A DNA stretch of 64,000 nt from Epilithonimonas zeae (GTDB lineage: Bacteria > Bacteroidota > Bacteroidia > Flavobacteriales > Weeksellaceae), in the NCBI RefSeq assembly GCF_023278365.1, contig NZ_CP075338.1:3286001-3350000 (forward strand), read 5' to 3'. Shown one piece after another: positions 60,084 through 64,000 of the stretch. The notes under the pieces are model-generated. The model did not search any database and had not been told where the DNA came from. It saw only the letters and a list, made by a program, of their open reading frames with translations. The stretch's first letter is position 1; each line of letters starts with the position of its first letter. The translations under genes and the position numbers were made by a program.

Positions 60084-60478
60084 TGAGTGAAACTATTGTA
60101 AAACCAATCATTGCTGAAGAAATTCTATTGGAGCTTCAGTCCAAAATGAAAGAAGAGAAGCAGGTCATCTTGCATTGCTGTTTCAAATCAGACTTCATTA
60201 TGGAGGAAAAAATCAGGATTTGGTCATCAACTTATCTTGTTGATAGGAATTCTGACCATATTTCTAAGCTCATTCATTTTGAAAATATCAGCCTATTCCC
60301 AACTTGGACAGATGTCCCTGTTGCAAAAGAATATTGGTTTACATTGATTTTTTCCGGATTGCCAGATGATTGTAAGGTTTTTGATTTTATAGAATTGATT
60401 CCTCAGTCGGGCGGATTTTTTCAAGAAGGTATTGTGAGGAATTCCTCTGATATTTACAGAATTATCCTAGATATATAA
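60083..60478 (+). CDS. Hypothetical protein coupled to mqo
   Basis: A 131-residue soluble protein with mixed alpha/beta pattern. It has VILHCCFKSDF with two adjacent Cys (about 27-37) and WSSTYLVDRNSDHISKLIHF, and an aromatic stretch FPTWTDVPVAKEYWFTLIF. No signal peptide, no membrane helix, and no recognised domain. Its ATG overlaps the stop of mqo (TAATG), which usually means a functional link, such as a small accessory protein, but that is inference. It ends at a bidirectional terminator. Confidence 0.75.
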   Translation: MSETIVKPIIAEEILLELQSKMKEEKQVILHCCFKSDFIMEEKIRIWSSTYLVDRNSDHISKLIHFENISLFPTWTDVPVAKEYWFTLIFSGLPDDCKVFDFIELIPQSGGFFQEGIVRNSSDIYRIILDI

Positions 60479-60482
60479 AAAG

Positions 60483-60512
60483 AAAGGTTTAGAAATCTCT
60501 GAACCTTTTTTA
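60483..60512. terminator. Bidirectional terminator
   Basis: AAAGGTTTAGA / TCTGAACCTTT with one G-U pair and a 4-nt loop, T-run on the right, between convergent genes. Confidence 0.75.
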
Positions 60513-61571
60513 TTTTTTTAAATTATCAAATGCCTTTTGTAATTCGGGATTTGAAGAAAAAGAGTAGTCATTTTTGTCCATCAGAGTTTTGGAATAGTTC
60601 ATTCGGTCTTTGGTTAATGGATGCGTGGACAAGATTTTTGGAACTTCTATATTATCATTTTTTTCAAGTAATTTGAAGAGTTGATACATCCCTTCCGGAT
60701 TGATTTTATTTTGTTTCAAAATCACATAAGAACCTTCATCTGCTGATTCCTCAAATTCTCGGGAAAAAGACAAATTATTCAGCTCATTTGCGTTATTCGC
60801 TAAAGTGGTCATAATTCCATTCACATCGCCAACAACTAAAGAAACGATGGCATATCCAGCGATACTTCTTGCGAGAATTTTTGTGCTGTGTCTTTCTTTG
60901 ATGTGAGTAGCTTCGTGTCCTAAAAGCGCTGCTAATTCGTTCGGATTTTCAACTTTTGAAAGCAAGCCGGAATAAACAACAATAGTTCCGTCAGGCAAAG
61001 CAAAAGCATTGAGCTCATCATCATTAATAACTTTGAAATGGAGTTTTCTCTCAGTCCCAAAGTTGATGAGATTGGCAAATTCCTGAAGTTTTTCAGACTG
61101 TTTTTCATCAATATCAGAAGTCGATTTGATTTGCTGAAAACTCGTATTTCCAATCTCTTCATCAAAACTGATTGGTAAAATATCAGTTACTTTTTCGCTG
61201 ACATACGGAATGATGAAAATGTAAAAACAAGCAATAAGTGTGATAACGAAGACAAAAGCGGTCAAGTAAAACTTAGGGCCAAAATCCAGAATATTTTGAT
61301 ACCACGATAGATTTTGGGAAATTTTTGCTGACTTGTAAATTATATCGGCCGTTTCGGGATTTTCGATTTTGATAATTTCGTGGAAGTTGTCTTTTTTTGT
61401 AATGGACAATATTTCTCCGTTTTTTTCAAACTTAATATCCTGAAAATTCCATACAAATCTTCTATTTTCAAAGTAAAAGGTTACCTGATTATGCAGAAAA
61501 ACTTCTAACTCCACAAAATGCGGTTTAGAAGTTTTCCCGTCAAAATATTTAGCCTGCGATGTGATTTTCAT
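60510..61571 (-). CDS. M48 family zinc metallopeptidase
   Basis: A 353-residue membrane-linked peptidase. N-terminal beta-rich, non-catalytic domain (about 1-85, LEVFLHNQVTFYFENRR), one membrane helix (about 102-122), then the peptidase domain. HExxH is in LLGHEATHIKERH (about 215-227); the third ligand Glu is in REFEESADEGSY (about 271-282), and a final HPLTKDRM lies near 318-325. The family contains HtpX and Oma1/BepA-like quality-control enzymes. It abuts the DUF898 gene with no spacer, so both are made together. Confidence 0.9.
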   Translation of the reverse strand: MKITSQAKYFDGKTSKPHFVELEVFLHNQVTFYFENRRFVWNFQDIKFEKNGEILSITKKDNFHEIIKIENPETADIIYKSAKISQNLSWYQNILDFGPKFYLTAFVFVITLIACFYIFIIPYVSEKVTDILPISFDEEIGNTSFQQIKSTSDIDEKQSEKLQEFANLINFGTERKLHFKVINDDELNAFALPDGTIVVYSGLLSKVENPNELAALLGHEATHIKERHSTKILARSIAGYAIVSLVVGDVNGIMTTLANNANELNNLSFSREFEESADEGSYVILKQNKINPEGMYQLFKLLEKNDNIEVPKILSTHPLTKDRMNYSKTLMDKNDYSFSSNPELQKAFDNLKK

Positions 61572-62531
61572 TTAGATGATGCCAGAAAGATCCATTGCAT
61601 CCAGAGCCTCGTCGCCAAAAGCATTTTTGTATTCTTCTTCTGTTTGCTGCAGCGTGTCCAAATTGATATTTCCAACAATTTCCAAACTGCTGAAAAGTTT
61701 CGTCAAAGTTCTTACTTCTACAAAAGCATATCCTAAACCTAATGTAAACATCAAAATCAACATATTGATAATCAGTAACTCAAAAATATCTCCTGCTGAT
61801 AATTTGGATTGAAATCTTACTTTCTCATTACCATTATGCAAAGTCAAATGGTCAAAATAAAATCTCAAAATATCTCTCTGGAACCAAAAACTGTAAATTC
61901 CTAAAGTAACATATGTCAAAATAATACCTTTAACATTTAGCCAAAAGTAATCACTTCCGCTGGCTTTGTATTTGAACTCAGCACTTCCAAATTTTACATT
62001 GCTTAATGTATAATTACGCAAATCCGTCGTCATCCAGAAACTATAAATTCCGAATGTAATGATCGTAAGGAATAGATCTTTGAAATATATTTTCATCAAT
62101 GTTCCTCTGTCGCCTCTGTATCCAAATCTTACGCCTCTCCAATTGGTTCTGGACATTCTGTATTTGTAAAATCCGTGGATGGCGAAAGGAATGATTCCTA
62201 ATAAGAACACATAAAAAGCCAGCAGAAATACAAACATCAAAATTGTATTCTGAGTTTTTGCTGCAATGATAATCCCAATGTAAAATGCCGCAACGATTCC
62301 AAAAATTTTCACAAAACCAACAAACATCTCTTTTCCGGTTCCGGTGAACTGAAAATTATCGCCCTCCAAATAAGAATTAGAATAAAGATATTTAAGTATT
62401 TTCTCTTTTGCCCAAGGATAATAAAGCCCTAGTGTGATAATTGTTAAAAGCCAGTTTACTACTACGACTCCAAAAAACTCTCCGCCTTTTCCTTTGAAAG
62501 AAAAGTCATACGTTTTCATTTGTGTTTCCAT
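61572..62531 (-). CDS. DUF898 (YjgN-like) multi-pass membrane protein with internal repeats
   Basis: A 319-residue inner-membrane protein with about six or seven helices. A motif recurs: LTIITLGLYYPW (about 29-40), LTIITFGIYSFW (about 155-166), LTYVTLGIYSFW (about 205-216), and a weaker copy LMFTLGLGYAF (about 260-270). Each is followed by a basic/aromatic stretch and then F.Y.G.G or a similar turn. These are the repeats of the DUF898 fold. Role unknown; it is paired with an M48 peptidase in many bacteria, which suggests that the two form a complex. It could be that the peptidase processes a partner of this protein; that is inference. The ATG at 62531 is chosen; MKTYDF at 62519 is possible. 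Confidence 0.85.
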   Translation of the reverse strand: METQMKTYDFSFKGKGGEFFGVVVVNWLLTIITLGLYYPWAKEKILKYLYSNSYLEGDNFQFTGTGKEMFVGFVKIFGIVAAFYIGIIIAAKTQNTILMFVFLLAFYVFLLGIIPFAIHGFYKYRMSRTNWRGVRFGYRGDRGTLMKIYFKDLFLTIITFGIYSFWMTTDLRNYTLSNVKFGSAEFKYKASGSDYFWLNVKGIILTYVTLGIYSFWFQRDILRFYFDHLTLHNGNEKVRFQSKLSAGDIFELLIINMLILMFTLGLGYAFVEVRTLTKLFSSLEIVGNINLDTLQQTEEEYKNAFGDEALDAMDLSGII

Positions 62532-62555
62532 TAGTTTTTAATTCTGTTGTGTTTA

Positions 62556-63434
62556 TTAATGTTCTAATTTTTGCATTTCTTGTTTTATCTTTTCCTGCAG
62601 ACCTTCCGAAGCCGGAACTAAAGGAAGTCTCAAATAATTTTTAATCAAACCTTTTTCAGCAAGAATAGTTTTCACGCCGCAAGGATTACCTTCAGCAAAA
62701 ATCAATCTTGTGATTTCTACCAAAGAATTGTGAATTTTGTAAGCTTCGTCAACTTCTCTGTTACGAGCCAGTTTTACCATTGTAGAAAATTCTTTTGGGT
62801 ATGCCTGTCCGATTACGGAAATCACACCATCGCCTCCAGCCAAAGTTACCGGCAAAGTATATTCATCATCGCCCGACATTAATGAAAAATTTTCAGGCTT
62901 TTGTCTCAGGATATCGAAATATTGTAGAATGTTTGGCGCTGCTTCTTTAACCATGAAAAGATTCGGAAATTCCTTAGCTAAACGTAGCGTTGTTGAAGCT
63001 TCAACATTTTGTCCGGTTCTTCCCGGAACGTTATAAATAATGATTTTTTCTCCAGTTTCAGCTAAAGCTTTATAATGCTGATAAAGCCCTTCCTGATTTG
63101 GTTTGTTGTAATAAGGAGAAACCGATAAAACGGCATCAAAATCCGAAAGATCTGTTTCTTTGATTTGTGTTACAACCTCGGCCGTATTATTTCCACCAAT
63201 TCCTAAAACTAATGGCAATCTGTTATTATTGATCTTAGTGATGTGAGCAACAACTCTGTCCTTTTCTTCCTTGGAAAGCGTTGCAGCTTCTGCTGTAGTT
63301 CCCAGAACAACGAGGAAATTGGTTCCGTTGTCTATATTATAATCGATTAATTTGGTAAGAGAATCAAAATCTACGGATAGATCTTCATTAAAAGGTGTTA
63401 CCAAAGCTACACCTACGCCTTTTAGCTGACCCAT
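62556..63434 (-). CDS. dapA: 4-hydroxy-tetrahydrodipicolinate synthase
   Basis: Condenses pyruvate and aspartate semialdehyde in lysine and meso-diaminopimelate synthesis. 292 residues, TIM barrel. VALVTPFNEDLSVDFDSL (about 9-26), the substrate motif LGTTAEAATLS (about 44-54; GTTGE-type), YYNKPNQEGLYQHY with the catalytic-triad Tyr, YNVPGRTGQN, and the Schiff-base Lys in FMVKEAAPN (about 160-168). It lies upstream of DUF898-M48, 24 nt away, so those may share its transcript. Clear promoter at 63458-63487. Confidence 0.95.
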   Translation of the reverse strand: MGQLKGVGVALVTPFNEDLSVDFDSLTKLIDYNIDNGTNFLVVLGTTAEAATLSKEEKDRVVAHITKINNNRLPLVLGIGGNNTAEVVTQIKETDLSDFDAVLSVSPYYNKPNQEGLYQHYKALAETGEKIIIYNVPGRTGQNVEASTTLRLAKEFPNLFMVKEAAPNILQYFDILRQKPENFSLMSGDDEYTLPVTLAGGDGVISVIGQAYPKEFSTMVKLARNREVDEAYKIHNSLVEITRLIFAEGNPCGVKTILAEKGLIKNYLRLPLVPASEGLQEKIKQEMQKLEH

Positions 63435-63457
63435 TTTTATTTTAAAATTAAATTTCT

Positions 63458-63487
63458 CAAAGTTAATTTTATTTTAATAATTGACAA
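63458..63487 (-). promoter_or_regulatory. Promoter of dapA
   Basis: Minus strand TTG (63487-63485), 19-nt spacer, TAACTTTG (63465-63458); ATG 24 nt on. Confidence 0.75.
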
Positions 63488-63670
63488 AGATTATGTTTGG
63501 CTTTGTTAGCTGGTAACAATTTTTTTAATCTAAACTAAAATGAATGTTCTTTTGACTTCTCTAACAATTATTTAGTTAGTTTTAAAACCCGAAAATCATT
63601 AGATTTGTATCCATATTATTTTTAAATGAAATCGGAGATTCCCGAATTCAGTAATTAAGATAAAAATTCA

Positions 63671-64000
63671 ATGATAAAAAATAGATTATTAGGATTTGGT
63701 ATCATCAGTTTGCTTTTGATTGGTTGTAAAGCACCACTCAATATCGCAAATATCCACACCGAAAAGAATATTTACATCACAAGCGATCTCGCTGAAGATA
63801 AGGAAATGGCTGCCATCATCCAACCTTACAAACATGAGTTGGAAGGTAAAATGAATACCAAAATTTCTCATACCAATACAGAACTTAACAAATCAGGCGA
63901 TAATAGTAATCTTGGAAATCTTTTAGCAGATTATACTTTCGAAGGTGCCGATGAGTGGGCAAAAAAGAATAATGTTCCGCCAATGGATGCAGCTGTTATC
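63671..64000 (+). CDS. 5'-nucleotidase C-terminal domain lipoprotein (truncated by window end)
   Basis: The first 110 residues of a lipoprotein. Signal peptide with lipobox LLIGC (Cys 19), then an N-terminal helix/strand part, and the start of a 5'-nucleotidase C-terminal domain: NLGNLLADYTFEGADEWAKK (about 77-96) is the SNLGNLIAD-type motif that recognises the nucleotide. In Bacteroidota this domain is often a separate gene followed by the metallophosphatase half, and that may lie beyond the edge. A TAGATTTG box at 63600-63607 is the likely promoter element. Confidence 0.82.
   Translation, partial: MIKNRLLGFGIISLLLIGCKAPLNIANIHTEKNIYITSDLAEDKEMAAIIQPYKHELEGKMNTKISHTNTELNKSGDNSNLGNLLADYTFEGADEWAKKNNVPPMDAAVI

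Noticed and set aside
1-64000. CRISPR array, prophage or insertion sequence
   Set aside because: No regularly spaced direct repeats, no cas, phage, transposase or integrase genes were seen.

Overview
The window reads as ordinary chromosome from a member of the Flavobacteriia, most likely a Chryseobacterium-like Weeksellaceae. I see A+T-rich DNA, TonB-dependent receptors with carboxypeptidase-regulatory-like domains, promoters of the Bacteroidota type (TTG, about 19 nt, TAnnTTTG), almost no Shine-Dalgarno signals, an exbB-exbD-exbD-tonB locus, a bacillithiol deacetylase and several DUF families typical of the phylum. There is no transposase, integrase, phage gene, rRNA or CRISPR array. One tRNA (His) is present. 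The last gene runs off the right edge.

Layout. 0.2-3.2 kb: TonB receptor plus His-rich lipoprotein, a candidate metal-uptake pair. 3.3-9.2 kb: trigger factor, DUF4269 protein, M23 peptidase, gpsA, YkvA-like protein, Nfu and Mrp iron-sulphur proteins. 9.2-13.3 kb: secreted serine hydrolase with a glycogen-binding-like tail, an unknown gene, a dicarboxylate symporter. 13.6-15.6 kb: LpxH-like phosphoesterase and MurG-like glycosyltransferase. 15.7-22.6 kb: outer-membrane barrel, two BON proteins, pncB, DUF3667 protein. 22.7-27.5 kb: rplM-rpsI-rpsB, accA, gltX. 27.6-32.9 kb: cupin and five glycosyltransferases in mixed orientation. 32.9-38.3 kb: rocD, accC, accB, rpmF, DUF177, pdxA. 38.4-45.9 kb: ribE, an orphan histidine kinase, trmN6, ftsE, rpmH, cupin, waaA, a glycosyltransferase and a helical unknown. 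46.3-55.2 kb: leuS, then the Ton energising locus with a PstS-like lipoprotein and a TPR protein. 55.3-64 kb: bshB1, tRNA-His, PUR protein, ABC exporter, mqo, M48 peptidase, DUF898 protein, dapA and a 5'-nucleotidase fragment.

How the genes fit together. Much of the window serves the envelope: WaaA, the LpxH-like enzyme and the glycosyltransferases build surface glycolipids or glycans; AccA, AccB and AccC feed fatty acid synthesis; ExbB/ExbD/TonB energise receptors such as the first gene here. The rest is housekeeping: translation (L13, S9, S2, L32, L34, GltX, LeuS, tRNA-His), cofactors (PdxA, RibE, PncB, bacillithiol) and central metabolism (Mqo, GpsA, RocD, DapA).

The least explained material is intergenic. 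Eight copies of a modular repeat (two arm types around a variable poly-T/poly-A hairpin) are scattered through the window, with one copy that joins arms of both types. There are also short TTCGA/CAGACTGACA repeats, several long imperfect palindromes, and a 76-bp near-perfect palindrome between two divergent glycosyltransferase genes whose arms each carry an outward-facing promoter box. I see no complete new protein system. All calls come from reading the sequence, without database searches.
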